Shown piece after piece: positions 18,371 through 32,600 of a stretch of 64,000 bases of DNA. The DNA lies in the NCBI GenBank assembly GCA_903813345.2, contig CAIIXF020000007.1, positions 31,096,698 to 31,160,697 of the forward strand. The letters run 5' to 3'. The stretch comes from Owenia fusiformis (Eukaryota > Annelida > Polychaeta > Sabellida > Oweniidae). Positions within the stretch are counted from its first letter, which is position 1; the number at the start of each line of letters is the position of its first letter. The translations under genes were made by a program, and so were the position numbers. Below the pieces are notes generated by a model that saw only the letters and a program-made list of their open reading frames with translations, was not told where the DNA came from and ran no database searches.

Positions 18371-19008
18371 AATAAAAAAAGTGATTATAAGTTTTTGCTG
18401 ATTTCTTTTTACAAAATTAGCACATATAACTACTGTTAACAATAACATAGGCTTTTACAATAAAGTACACCTGAAATTTTTTATAAAACAACTAAATAGT
18501 CTAAGTATGAAAACTCAAAAACACCATTCAATATGATACAAAGTATTATCGCACGCTAACTTTTCTTAAGACATTCAAAATGGCTGCCATGACTGGGCTA
18601 ACAGGTCCAAAACCTAATCAGATCTAGAATCAAGTGGGCTGAACAGGATGTTAAAGTTTTAAAAGCAACAGTGAAGCCATTTTCTTAAAGTTTGCAGACA
18701 AGGATTTTAGCATTTGAAAAGCAACAGTGAAGCCATTTTTCTTAAAGTTTGCAGACAAGGATTTTTGCATTTGACTTCAAAATGGCCGACAGGAAGTAGG
18801 TATCGAGTTGAAACTTTTTCGTCCACATCTGTATGCACTCATAAGTTATCCCTGAAAATTTGAAAGTGATATTGGTAGCAGTTTTGGAGAAAACTGCCGG
18901 ACGGACAGACAGACAGACAGACAGACGCACGGACGGACGCGCCTAGGCCGACAATATGGCCCCACACTATGTGGTGGGGACATAACCACACTATGTGGTG
19001 GGGACATA

Positions 19009-20656
19009 AAAAGGCCCGTTTCTGGAATACTTCTCCAGGGTTCACAGGCTCGAGGTCGTTGTGTCAACACCTCTAACTGTTATGTAGAATTAGTATATTA
19101 TAGATCGTCACACATTTATAAAAGAGATATTTTTATTTTGACAAATCAATATCACATTTATGGGTGGAGTTTCATGATCTTCTATTTGTGCATACTAAGG
19201 AAAAATTGACATCTAAATTTCCCCATAACATATTAGTACACGCAGCTTGGCTTATGATTATGAAATATCCCTGAAATGACACAAATCAGTTCTAAAAGAA
19301 AGATTTATTTTGGCTGTTGTACATCCATCTTTCTCAGTAATGTTTACAGAATCATTTGTAAACTTTATCTCAAAGACAATTTCAATAAACTGGAATTTAG
19401 AAAGCTCCCCTTATTTCTTAAAAATGGACTGATCCAGATGACTCGCCTGAAGCCACTATATTGCTTTTTTACGGGAAGCTTATCGTTACCCTTTAAAAGG
19501 ATGGTACCCAGGTTTAAAGAGAGAATCAGATCTAGTGAGCAGCCTCACAAAAAATTATTTCAATTTTAGAATATTTCTGGCTTATGTCTCCTTTTCATGT
19601 CTATTTTCTAAAAATCCTAAAAGTGCACTCTTTATTTCAGGAAAACTAAAGATTTTTACAATACTGTATTATTTTTCTATAAGAATGGTTACCATTCTTA
19701 TTATTTGGGAGAATTTAAACATTTTTCACCCATTTTTGCACTTTGAATCCATTATAACTTCACCAATTTATGACATATGAATCTTTTGGGAGACATTGTA
19801 TTTGAGATTGTAAGGAATAGATTGGAAGGTCAATTGTACATGTTACTTGTAATTTTATCACCCCCATAGATCTGATTTTGCCTTTAACCTTGAACATGTT
19901 GAATGAATCAAGATGGGCCCAAAAAAAACTTTTAGTAAATGCAACTACCGAAGCCATTTTGGCAAATAGATTAATCAAAACAAAATCCAAAGTGTCATTG
20001 TTTACTCATTCAAATGACATTGTTTTTTTCATTCATTCGATACATAAATGAAGTAAAACTTCATAATGAATTAGATCCACTTTAGGTTTAATTGCATAAT
20101 TATATAAATAATTCATTACTGAAAGGCCCATAGCTGTATCATATCGTTTTAAAAAAAACAAATATAATATTTATTCATGATACAAAACTTACAGATAATA
20201 GAGAAACTCGGAAATAAACTTTACTGAAAAATTAGTCTTTTAAAAATATAAATGAATTGGCAGAATATTCAATTTGTAACTTGTACCTTGCTACTTGGTA
20301 TCTACTTTTTTCAAGTTTTGATATTTTCAGGAAATAATATTAAATAGTCAAGCCTACTGATTATGTATATTAGATATATTTTTTATATTTACAGACCATC
20401 TACAATGGAGGTGACTGTTACATTTGATAACAGGAGTATTTTGAATGTACAATGTAGTTTGAAGTCTATAGTTACTGCATTTTTAAAATGCTATTTAATG
20501 GTGAGATGCACCCTTCGTGTCCTGCCATTGGTTTCCATTGTGAAATATCAAGCTTCTTACACATCTGTCCGCTGAAGATGTACTTAGCACACGTGCACAA
20601 AGTGTGTTTACTTCATTTCTGATTTCACAACATGACCATTTTGACATAATCCCGAA
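19009..20656. other. Intergenic DNA between convergent SRP19 and NPEPPS
   Basis: This is AT-rich DNA expected to contain the NPEPPS 3' untranslated region at its right side. No coding sequence, RNA gene or clear transposon end is visible. Confidence 0.5.
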
Positions 20657-23600
20657 TTATCTAGAAGTGAGGAACTCCCTGATGCCCTTGTTGTCTCTGT
20701 CCAGCCATTGTTTATTCAGAGTGATATTCTCCAGTGCCTGTTGTAGTGATCGCTCAGCAGCTGGGGCAGGGTTGGCCTTAAAGAATGCCTCCACTTCTGC
20801 AGCTTTCTCCTCAGTGATGAAGTTACAAGTTGATGCCTGCGCAAAGTAAAATTTCAATGATATTATTAACAATTCTTTGGCAGAGCACAAACCATCCTCC
20901 GATCACAGGGCTTCAAAATCCAGAATACTTCTTTCTTTTTACCCCCTGCGATAAGCAGTTAGCATTTCCCCGATTAAGAACTTGCAATTTGATTTGCTGT
21001 CGCAACATTGCAACATCATGTATACGTCAACGGCGCATAATTGGACCACCTGATTCAGTTTTATTGGGCGATTCCAAATCGGTTATAGCAGGGGGAAAGA
21101 AGGAGGTACGGATTCTGGAACCTGCTTAGGAGGATGAACACAAACTTGATCAATTATATTGTAGTAATTAATTGCATTAAGGCAGAAAGTTTTTTTGGTA
21201 GAGTTTTTTTTAAAATATGAAACATGAAAGTTCAATTAAATGGGTATTTCAAAGATGGTGCCATTTGCGGGACAAATCATTTGCCAACATGTGCCAAACT
21301 GGCACAGTTGTCCTAGAAAAAGAAAATGCAGACAGAAAATATGGCATTATTTGCGGGTCTAAAGACAGAACAGCTTTTTACAATTTCCTAATTTCTGAAT
21401 TTGGGAACTACATGTAGAGATACACATCTGTACTGTCCAATTGGCTTCCTGAAATAAACAGTGAAATGTAAAGTCTTACCTTGACGAGCCTTGAGAGCAG
21501 GAAGCCTCCCTGGTAGCGCTTATATAGGATATCCCATTTGTCTTGTACAAACTGCCAGACCATCTCTCTACCTTGTTTACCACCAGCACAACCAAGTATG
21601 ACAAACACTGTATCCTGAGATCTCACTTCATCCTGGAATGGGATATGGGGCAAATGGGATAATGTTATTACACATGTAAAATGAGATACATAAAATTAAA
21701 AAAAAGTACAAATCAAAAAGTGGAAAAATCAAGAAACATCTCATTTTTTTTAAAGATGCATTTCCCTTGGAAACTTGAATATAGATCTTGATATTCAACT
21801 CGTATCTTAATTTTCAAAGCATTTTCTGGATGATTTTGAAATTAATGAGAACATCATTTGTGTCTATTTTCAGAAAATGTTTAAAAAAATTTATAAAAAA
21901 TTGCTACCTTGCTAGTCTTTTTTCTTATGCATAGAAAAGCAGAGACTAGATTTCAAGACTCCGAAATGTGAAATACATTCCACATTTTTTTAAGAGCCAA
22001 AGACAGTTTTCAATGTAGCTAAAGGATGGTTATATTTCCAGTGGACGTGCATTTGATCACTTAATCAGAAAAAAACCCCTGAAATGAACTTACAGTAAGA
22101 GAGAAGTCCAATACTCTGGTGATAAGACTCTCTGAGGTGACGCATCCCATAGTTCTGAGAATGCGAACCTTCTCCTCTTGTAAGTCTGTCTTGCGGAACA
22201 GCTCTAGCACTTGGTTGAACAGGTCCTCATCAGCATCTTGTAGCACAGTACTAAAGACCTGCAGCCAATGTATAAACAATTTGATTGGCATTAACTAATC
22301 AATTATAGACAATTTGATTGGCACCATTAAGTCAATATAGAGATAATCTGATATGCACTATGGAGTCATTATTTAAACAATTTGATTGGCATTTACTAAT
22401 CAATTAGTGACAATTTGATTGGCACCATTAAGTCAATATAGAGACAAATGAAAAGTCAATGTGATCGGCACCATTAAGTCAATATAGAGACAATGTGATT
22501 GGTGCTAACTAGTCAATATTATATAATTTGATTGCAATGAACTAATCAATTACAGACATTTTGATTGGTACAAGTCAATATATAAACAATTTGATTGGCT
22601 CTCGTAAGTCACTATATAGACAATTTGACTGGCACTCACTAGTCAACATAGTATAATGTATAACTAGTTCATCTTGTGATATGATGGTCTTACCGGAGCC
22701 CGTAGATCAGCAGGAAGTATACTAGAGCCATCTATATGAGCTGATAATCTCTTCTTAGCCTCCTTCTTTGTCTCCTCACAGCCGCAACTGCCCAGCTGAC
22801 CAATCACTACACTCCTAAGTAGGCCATCCAGATGTCCTGCAATATATAAATCAAAAGGGTTTTCTGTATCAGAGAAGCTAACTCTATTTAATGTACAAAA
22901 TGGCAATTGACATGTAGTAGTGCAATTGATATGTAATCATGAAACATTAACATAGATGTTCAATGTCTAATACGCAGTCAGTTCGGGCATCTCTAACACC
23001 AAGAACTGAATAAAACATCAATCTTTGTTTATTTGAAAAATTTCTTCTGATTGTTCCAAAGCTGCATGTCGATATTGAAGTTCTACCGTCTCTTTATCTC
23101 TGGTCCAACTTAAATCATTGGGATATAAATAGAATTGAAATGTCTGACATCACGAAGGAAACAATTAAAAAATTGTTATTCTCAATGTTGTAATTCATTA
23201 ATATGTGGGGAGCATGTGTGCCAAGGATCCAGAGGATTGAGTCAGTAGTATTTAAATGGCACAATCTTTGACCATAATTCTGGGTCACTATTTATGATCT
23301 CACCTTCTCCCTCTTTCTTATCCCAGCCTAAAATCTGCATCACTTTGGAGAATAGGTTCCTAGCAAAGCGTTTATATTCATCATAGTAATCTGTGTACTG
23401 TAGTATCACCTTCAATGATGCTAGGTTGGAGCTCAGATCAGACCATACTGTGTAGTTTGTTTCATTCTGGAATGCTTCAACCACCTTTAAGACATCCACT
23501 GTTGATGCTACACCAGCCCTGGCCTACATAGTAATAATCATAGTATAGGAGAGGAAGTTAATCTGTATAATCAAATCATTGATTGAGTGAGTGAAGGATG

Positions 23601-26600
23601 GATTATGGAATTAAGCATGTCGAGAATGGAGGCAGGGGTCAGGCCCGTAGCCAGGGGGGGGGGGGGTTCAAGCCCCCCTGGCCTCAAAATCATGCAGTTT
23701 TTCACCATTCTGAACACTTTTTAAGTGATTTTGGCCATTTTTGGACCAAAATTGTCACAAGTGAACCCCCCTGGAATTTTTCAAAAAGTGAACCCCCCTT
23801 GGCAAATCCTAGCTATGGGCCTGGGGGTTGATGGGGAGGGAGGGAGTAATTGAGCGAGAGGTGACTAAAAAAAACCTGTCAAAGGAGATAATCAAGTGAA
23901 TTCCATATCATCCTTCAATAAACTTTTACTCAGGATTCACATGGATTTACCTACTGAAATATACATTTTAGGTAATTTGAAGTAAATTCCAATTCCTTGG
24001 CAGAAGTAATTCATTTTTAAGAGTGATATTATAAGTTAACCTACCAGTGCAAAAAGATCACTTTGCAGGCCAAGTCTGTCTCTGGGGGGAATTGACTGCT
24101 CCTTGATAGCAGGCAAGAGAGCATCTAACATCTCTGATGAATACTGTACACGGTAGAAGCCAACATTGCCAGCATTTAACTAAAAACAGCAAAATAATAA
24201 AATTGAAACACAAACAAACCTGAAATGAATTTAATGTGGATTTAAGTTAGCTGGTTAATCCAATTGGAAGTATTTTATAAATCAAAAAATTTAAACGCCA
24301 GTTGTCTCCATTTCATCAATGGTATTTTGGCCCTTCCAAAACCACTCCTGCCATCTATTTACCATCTAGATAGCAAATCTATTGGGCTACTTATTTCATG
24401 AGTATCTTTGGCAAAACTGCCCTAATTCATGTAACCATACTAGTCAATGGGCAAAAGGGCAAATGCCTGACTTTTTATCTCGAGTTATGGATTTATGTGA
24501 CCTCACTGGCCTATCTGAGGTTCTAAAGCTATATCTAAGCTACATTTTGACACTAAACTCAATAGGGGCCAAACATCTACTTTTTGAAATAATTGGTCAA
24601 TTGTGACAGTACCCCCTCTCTCTGCCGACAGAAACTGAAATTCACAAAAATGAAGGCAAAATTAATACGCCACTTGATTCGAAATTTTCCTTCAGATAAC
24701 CCAAATAAACGCATTTTCAGAAGAAATGGCATGTTGTCATTGCAAAAAGATGACAACCGTGCCTACATACTAGCTTACTGACTCGTCATGATCACAATTG
24801 TGTTGGGAGTACATTCATTTTTGATAGCTACTTTTTTCTATTCAGCGGAAGTGACGTATTAGGGCAGTTTGGCCTCTTGTAAAACTTAAGTTTAGTTACC
24901 TTGACCCATTCCCCTTCTTTGACATTCTCCAGGGTGAGTGTGATGGTTGTTTGGTCCATGAGGGCTCTGTGAGCAACAATGTCAGGATTACTTGAGGTGG
25001 ATACACTGATAGGTACCATCCACGTAGAGCTTGAGGCATCCCCTGAACCACCATCAGCACAAAACTTTTCCTGAGTGATGGTCAGTACTCTGTTGGACCC
25101 TTGCTGAACCTGGCTCACCTAGACATATTCATTTACATAATCAGCGTTTTCACAAGGCTTTTTGTGCATGATTTAAATTTTAATGGCCCTTGGGATTTAG
25201 AAGTTGAAAGGAAGATGTCAATGAATTGTAACTATTTATAAACTCTTTTCATCAAATGCCCTCAATCAAAATTGCAACTCTCTCTGGTGTCGTTCAAAAT
25301 TGCAACTCTCTCTGGTGTTGTATATTCTTAGAAAATGTATAGCTTTGTTGATTTGTGAGTCTTGGCTTTAAACATTGATATGCACGTAGCTTGAATCTTC
25401 TATCACAGATAGTACATACAGAAAAAATGTCTCTGCCAATCATAATATATACCTGTACTATAATATATACTACATATTCATCCTTATTTTGAGTCTTTAA
25501 CATAAAATCCAGCTCTGACCTTGAGAACAGGGAACCCCATCTGATTGGTGAATCCAGACATGATTTTGTTGATAGGCTTGCCACTCGACTGTTCTAGAGC
25601 GGCCCAAAGATCTTCAGTGAAGGCATTTTGGTGTTTGAACTTGTTCAAGTACAGGTTCATCCCTTTACGGAAATCCTACAACATAAGAATTGATTGTCCA
25701 ATTATGAAGTTGGAAAGAATTTTTTTTATTTTTTCTGAGCTATCAGGTCAATATTTGGCTTAAAATATTCTTTGACATACCTATTTTCTTAAAATGTATG
25801 TACAGGGTGATCATTAAGTTCTGGGAATTGGTCTGCCATTTCAAGATTTCTCAACCATTTGAGTTGAAATTTTCAGCAGGTGTTCATTGTATAATTCTGA
25901 ATTGACAAGCAATATTTCATAAACATATCACATCTACAATTTATTTTATTGTAATTACAAAAAAAGTGAAAGTGGTTTGCGGGTCAGCAAATTTTGACTG
26001 ATGTTAATTTGAAAATTTCCTGCCAAAACATATTCATCTTGCTTAGATGGTTGCTTCAAACAACCTGTACTAGAGGCAGAACAGTACTCCTGAAGTCATT
26101 TATTCAGAAATATTCTTCATTGCTGAGAGGATCATTTCATTTATGATTGTTTTCATTAGCCTTGGACGCATATGTGTTGTTGACAAACTTAGTCCATAAA
26201 GATGTGTTCCAGTCCTCCCTTTGGTATCCCTTGAAGATTTGCTCAAGCCGTTGAAATCAGTCCCTTATTGGAATCAAACTTATGACCTCTCATATAATGC
26301 TTTAGCACCCAAAATGTAGTGAAGCCTAATGGTGCTTCATCTAGTGAATATTGTCTGGTGAATATGGGGCAGTAATAACTTGTGTGAACCCTAATTCTTC
26401 AAGAGTAGTATGGGTAGCTTGAGTAATGGAAAGGAGCATAGTCATAATGGAAGATAACTCCCCGCTATTTTTAGTCATGATTGTTACTTTGAGATGCTGA
26501 TGAATGATACAAAAATAGAGCAAAGTACACTCTTATATAACAATAAAGATGTTACTTTAGAAATTTAAGTTAGAAGTATTTGAAAATATAAAAAATCACA

Positions 26601-29600
26601 GAAATATGTCCACCAAATCGATATTTATTAACCATACTTTTGGATCAAGCAAAATTTGAATTCATTTTTATTTTACTTGACCCGCTATGCCATTTATCAT
26701 GTTGCTATAGTAACAATAATTATCCATTGTGACATCAGATGACAATGAGACTGTTTTATCCAATCCAAAATTACATTCCCCATTTACCTTGAAAATTTCA
26801 AGTAAATTGGTTAAAAAATAATGAAATGACAGATAAATTCCCAGAACTTAGTGATCACCCTGTATAAACTATCAATTTCAGCATTAAGAAGTGTAAATTC
26901 AGTTCAAAGCATCTATAAAGGGAGTCCCTGTTATAAATTTTTAAGATCCACCACATTTCAAGAGGAATATCAGCTGAAATAATGTTCATTGAGGGGGTTT
27001 CTTTGTAGATGATGAAAATATGTGTTAGTCTTGATGAAATATCCAAACTTATTACCAAATTTATTTTGACACCGGTTGATAATCATTGAATGACCCCTCT
27101 GAAATAATTGTTGCACCTTTAATCTGATAAAAATATCAATTTGAAATTGAACTCAGGTGAAAATAAATTACCTTGTCTCCTACATAATCATGTAACATAC
27201 GGATAACAGATGCTCCCTTGCTGTAGGATATTGCATCAAATATCTCGTCAACTTCTGCTGGATGACCAACTGGTACCTGAAATGTCACACAATAGAGAGC
27301 TTTATAGCGTCAAAAAGCAACATGGCATCAATATGCAAAATGTTACATGCCGAATGCCGACAAAAAAAAAAGTTAGAGTCCATAACAATATGTCCTCGAG
27401 TTGAGGTAAAAACTATATATCACGCCTGGTAATCGGACAAAATGGAGGAGGGGGGTGGAGGGCAATTTCTGCAAGAAAATTCAACAAATCTGGAATATTT
27501 ATTTTTTCAAGAGAGAAAGTGACAGTGAAAGGACTTACCTCAATAGGGTGACTACTCTTCATTGCATCTAGCTCCAGTGCTTTATTGAGATCTTGTGAGT
27601 TGAACTGTGTCCATATATCATACTCAGGGAAACAAAAGTCTACACAGAGGTATTCTATCCACGAAGCAAAGCCTTCATTCAGCCACAAGTGAGTCCACCA
27701 TTCCTGGAAACATTATATGAGAAAATGAAAAAAAATATCTGATTTTATTATTAGTAAAGTACAAATTATCATATGTGCTGTTAATTATTCAAAAACATTC
27801 TAGATTTGCATTATCTCCGAGATACATGTTACTATCAATTGTAGTAGTAATGGTTCCAGGCCTGATCACGATGGGTAGTGTATCACCAGAGCCACCTATA
27901 GCTCACTTACCATGGTGACAAGGTTTCCAAACCATTAATGGGCCAGCTCATATCCTACAACCAGAGCCACCTCTAGTTTACTTACCATGGTCACAAGGTT
28001 TCCAAACCATTGATGGGCCAGCTCATATCCTACCACCAGAGCCACATCTAGCTCACTTACCATGGTGACAAGGTTTCCAAACCATTGATGGGCCAGCTCA
28101 TATCCTACCACCAGAGCCACCTCTAGCTCACTTACCATGGTGACAAGGTTTCCAAACCATTGATGGACCAGTTCATATCCTACCACCAGAGCCACCTCTA
28201 GTTTACTTACCATGGTCACAAGGTTTCCAAACCATTGATGGGCCAGCTCATATCCTACCACAAGAGCCACCTCTAGTTTACTTACCATGGTCACAAGATT
28301 TCCAAACCATTGATGGGCCAGCTCATGTCCTACTACCAAGGCAACCCATTGTTTACTGGCAGAAGAAGAGTTGACAGGATCCACTAATAGAGCAGTCTCT
28401 CTGTATGTTACCAAGCCCCAGTTCTCCATGGCACCTGAAATAGGGCAGAACTTCTGTAAATAATGTCTTCATCATTTCATGTGTTACCATTCCTATTAAA
28501 TGCATATACAGTGTACATGTATGTAAAGTCTTTATTAAATCATCTCAATGAATGATTTATTGATTACTTCACACTGGCGGATCCAGAAGCTAACAAGGGG
28601 CCCACATTTTGAACATATGAGACCCATTTTTTGATCATTTGGCCATAAAAAGGCCAATATATGCCAATAAAGGCTCACTTTTTGAGGTCCAACCAAATTT
28701 TTGGGGCCCTAAAAAAGTTTTCTGGGCCCGCAAAAGGGACGGGGGCTCCCCCTCCCCCTCTGGATCCACCAGTGCTTCATAGGTTCATATTTGTCTAGTA
28801 ATTGATCTCTTTTCTAATTCTTTCCCTTAAAATCATTTCATTTCCATTTTAAAACATGAGAATTAATACTGTACCCTGGGCCAGATTAAAGGTACATTTT
28901 TGTGATATCTACGCAGTATCATATTTACATAGACATCCATACTTGTTTAAATGCTGACATAAATTTCGAAGTTCTAAATATTTCTAACTGTATGGTCCAG
29001 GGCAGTTACTATATACTGTAGTTACTAGTTAGTATTTGAAACAAAATTTTGTTGATGGGTAAATGTGGGCCATGTCTCAATTTGATCCATTTTCTGCGTG
29101 AATTTAATGTGACAGTCTCCCACCTGCTGCAAAATCTGCTATGGCAATAAGGTCCATCTTGGGCAGTGGGTATGCTATTTGGAAGTACTCCTTGTAAAAG
29201 GGCAGAGTTTTAACGGCAACCTGCAAAAAAATAGGATGTGTCTTAAAGCACATGCCAAATGACATTATAAATGTAAACTAAGAGGGAACCAGGCAACTTT
29301 ATTTCTTAGAATCATGATGATAATTGTATATAGCTATCCCAGGAGCTATCCTCATGTACTGTACAATTCTTGACTATATATTTTGTAACTTATCCTGGCA
29401 CTATTCAACAGAAGGCTGGACATATTCAAATCCACTCAAGCAGTAGTACTGTAAATATCATCAAAGGGCACGTTAGAGAGTAAAATATCACAAAAAAGGA
29501 TCATCATCAAAAAAAGCATCAATAGATGAGCTCACATTGTGCTATATGCCAATTTCATTCACAATTGATCTGTCCATTGATGCACAACAGCCTATAGAAC

Positions 29601-32600
29601 CTACCTCTAGTGCAAACTGTCCCTGTTCCTGTTTGCCTACAGGTGTATAGACCCTCACAAGGACACCATCAGCATCTTTAGCCTCCACATAGTCATATTC
29701 TCCCACACAGTAAGCCAGCAGATAAGTTGACATGACAGGAGTACGCTCATAGCTCAAAGTCTTCAGCTCTCCTTCAACACTTTCACTCTTCACTGGCTGC
29801 AGTTATACAAAGCAACATGAGAATTGAAACACGAATATGGCTATATCATCAGTGAACTCCCCAGGATTTTTCCTCAGGTGGGTTCAAAATTCTCACTTTT
29901 CACAATTCAGACCAAAATTTGGCAAAATATGCCAATGTTTTATGATTTTTCTCATTTTCAAGTGGGTGCAAATGGATTTTCAGGTGGGTGCAAGTCTATT
30001 TTCAAAATCTCAGGTGGGTGCTGCGCCCACTTGCTTTAATGCTGGGGAGATCACTGATCTCTAAATCATCATTTTGCATTTAAAACCTGTTTAATTCAAC
30101 TATGAATTTACATGTACATGTACAATCAAAGTTTTGCCACTAATTAACACAGACTGAAATCAATAAAAAGTTTTGGGAGTTACCATGTTTGAGAGGGCAA
30201 CTCTATTACTTGGAACAGTCAGTGTCACATCAAAGGTTGCCTTCACTGCAGGTTCATCCCAGCAAGGAAATGATCTCCTTGCATCAGTGGCCTGCAACAT
30301 AGAAAGTAAATATTGTGTATATGGAGTGCTGAAGGCAAACTATTTTCCCTTTCGTGGTTTGCTCTTTAATCAAGAAGGTACGAAAATATGTACTTAAAAA
30401 GCTCTCAAAAAGGACAAAGATAACCTTGACCTAGATAATAGCGACGCATATTCTTTGGTCAACTGCTGTTGTTTGATGGTTTTCAATGTATCTCTATAAT
30501 GCAATTTGGAACCTTATAAGTAAAATCTTTCGCCTCTCCTCTTTTGAAGAAGAAACCACGAATACGAGAATTGTGATGTCCTATATACTGACACATTGCC
30601 ATGTCATTTGAACAAGGGATTGCGTTATCCTTGTTTTCTGGATACAAAACATCAAAATATTGATTCAAAGGTAAAGCACCCATGCATCAAGTTTCTGGTC
30701 CCGAAATACATAACATTAACCTCCCAACTAGAAGCAGTGTACATTAATGGAAAGACGGAGTCAAGGACCCAATGCAGGACAACTCAATACAATATGACTT
30801 GGGTGCAAATATAAGGAAAGAATTACCTCAAACTGTGTGACTGCTCCATACCTCTCATCTCCCGATGGACCAAAGTACTTGCTGCGATAAAATCCCTTCA
30901 TCTTATCATTCAATTCGCCAGTGAACTTAATCTTCAGGGTGCCACTTCCAACCTACAAGTCAAAATAGCAAAATAAGCTAACTACAGTATAACACATATT
31001 ACTTTGATATTCTCTCTGCACTTTAATATTGGGTTTTATTTCTATTCTGATATTATGTGTAATATAAACAATTTCATATGAGTGACAGTCCCACAAGTTT
31101 TACAGAAATATTTCTCAAGTGTTTTTGTAAAGTGTGTCTTAAATGAAAAATCATTATAATAAGATCAAGTATGATATTCAAATTCAAAGAAGAACAAAGT
31201 CAACTCTTAGTCACGCGATTTTTGTGGGTCCACCTAGTAGTGTTGTTGCGATGTGCCATAATCGTACATCGATGCATCGGCAATTTTCAGTAGTAAACAT
31301 CTATGCACATCGCAATGTACATCGAGAAAAAGTTCGAGAAAAGTGCACTAAAATACCGAACAGAACAAATTAATAAGAGTACGCTGGTACATCCGGGAAC
31401 TTCTAGTAACTGTGAAATGAAAGTAAAGTACATTTTTTAGATTAATGGTTCATTTCGACAAGCTAAAACAGTTTTAAAGCGAAAGAATATCAGAAAACAT
31501 TTGAAAATGAAATAAGACATGAAAAAATATAAGCAAATTGCGTCAAAATAAGATAAGAAAGGGCGATTTTTAGCAAATTAAATTTTTTTAAAAACATCGA
31601 TGTTTCGTTTCAGACATCGATGCATTGCCAGAACCAGCTTTGGCGATGTATATTGCGATGTATCGATTAATTGCGACAACACTACCACCTAGTGGACTTA
31701 TTGATTCTCCTTTAAAAAGTTAGTTCAACCATGGGCTTTCAACTAGATTTTAGTTCTGTTGTATCTACCTTCAGTTCTTGTGGAAAGTTCAGAGTTATTG
31801 TTTCATCTTCCTCTTGGTATGTTACATCAACTCCTTCTGTAATATCTGAAGGTAAACCAACCATAACTTTATTATATAGCTTAAACCAAAATTGGGATAA
31901 CATAGGCTCGAACAGACTAATGAACATGGTTAAATAAAATCCTCCATTACTCAGAGGGTCATTTTCAGAGGAACAGACCTATCTGTATCCGCGAAATATG
32001 TATTTGTTTTTTTCCTTTCACATATCTGTTTCAGATAATATCACACCAGCAAAACATACAAAATGCATGGAAGAGATCATATGTGGCAATCCTCTTTTTT
32101 CATTAAAATTCAAGAAATCTTCAAGATATATTTTTTCTCATAGTAAAGTTTGCAATTCAAAAGGCAATGAATACAGGGTGTTCAAAAAAAACGCAACCCA
32201 AAGAAATCGCTATATCTTCGAAAATACTAATGCAATTATGTTCATTTTTTCAGGAAAGAAAGAGGAGACTGTGTATGTATAGCCCCTGTAGTTGGTTAGT
32301 TATAAAACATGATGCCTTAGACACCTGCTCAAAAGACATTTGTATTAGAGATATACGAAAAACGCAGTCAGGGGTGACTGCCACAGCAATAAAACCGAAT
32401 AACTTTCTAATCATAGTGGTTTAGCTCTTCAAATTTGCCACAAATCATCTTCATTCAAAGTATGGTTAATCTGTAAAGTGAAATCAAAATCACCCCAGGG
32501 ACTTTACAGTTATGGTCAAAATGCGTTCAAAATGCAGTCATAACGCCCTGGTTCAGGCAGACCTAAGAAGGTGTTTTGACCATGACTGTAAACTCCCTGG

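Larger units (their letters stand above)
17007..19008. mobile_element. About 2-kb repeat element with TATGTCCCCA ends, after SRP19
   Basis: It starts TATGTCCCCATAACAAAATG and ends TGGTGGGGACATA, and the right end is itself doubled. Inside are a separate MITE (17072-17311), a tandem array of about 160-bp units (17690-18370), and a (GACA)n run near 18903-18930. It has no long coding frame beyond shadows of the tandem units. The superfamily is not recognised. Confidence 0.7.

Noticed and set aside
18087-18401. 104-residue open frame
   Set aside because: It is a translation of the 160-bp tandem repeats, with the same peptide appearing twice, and has no splice or homology support.
20830-21129. 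99-residue plus-strand open frame
   Set aside because: It starts in the antisense of NPEPPS exon 18 and runs into an intron; no homology seen.
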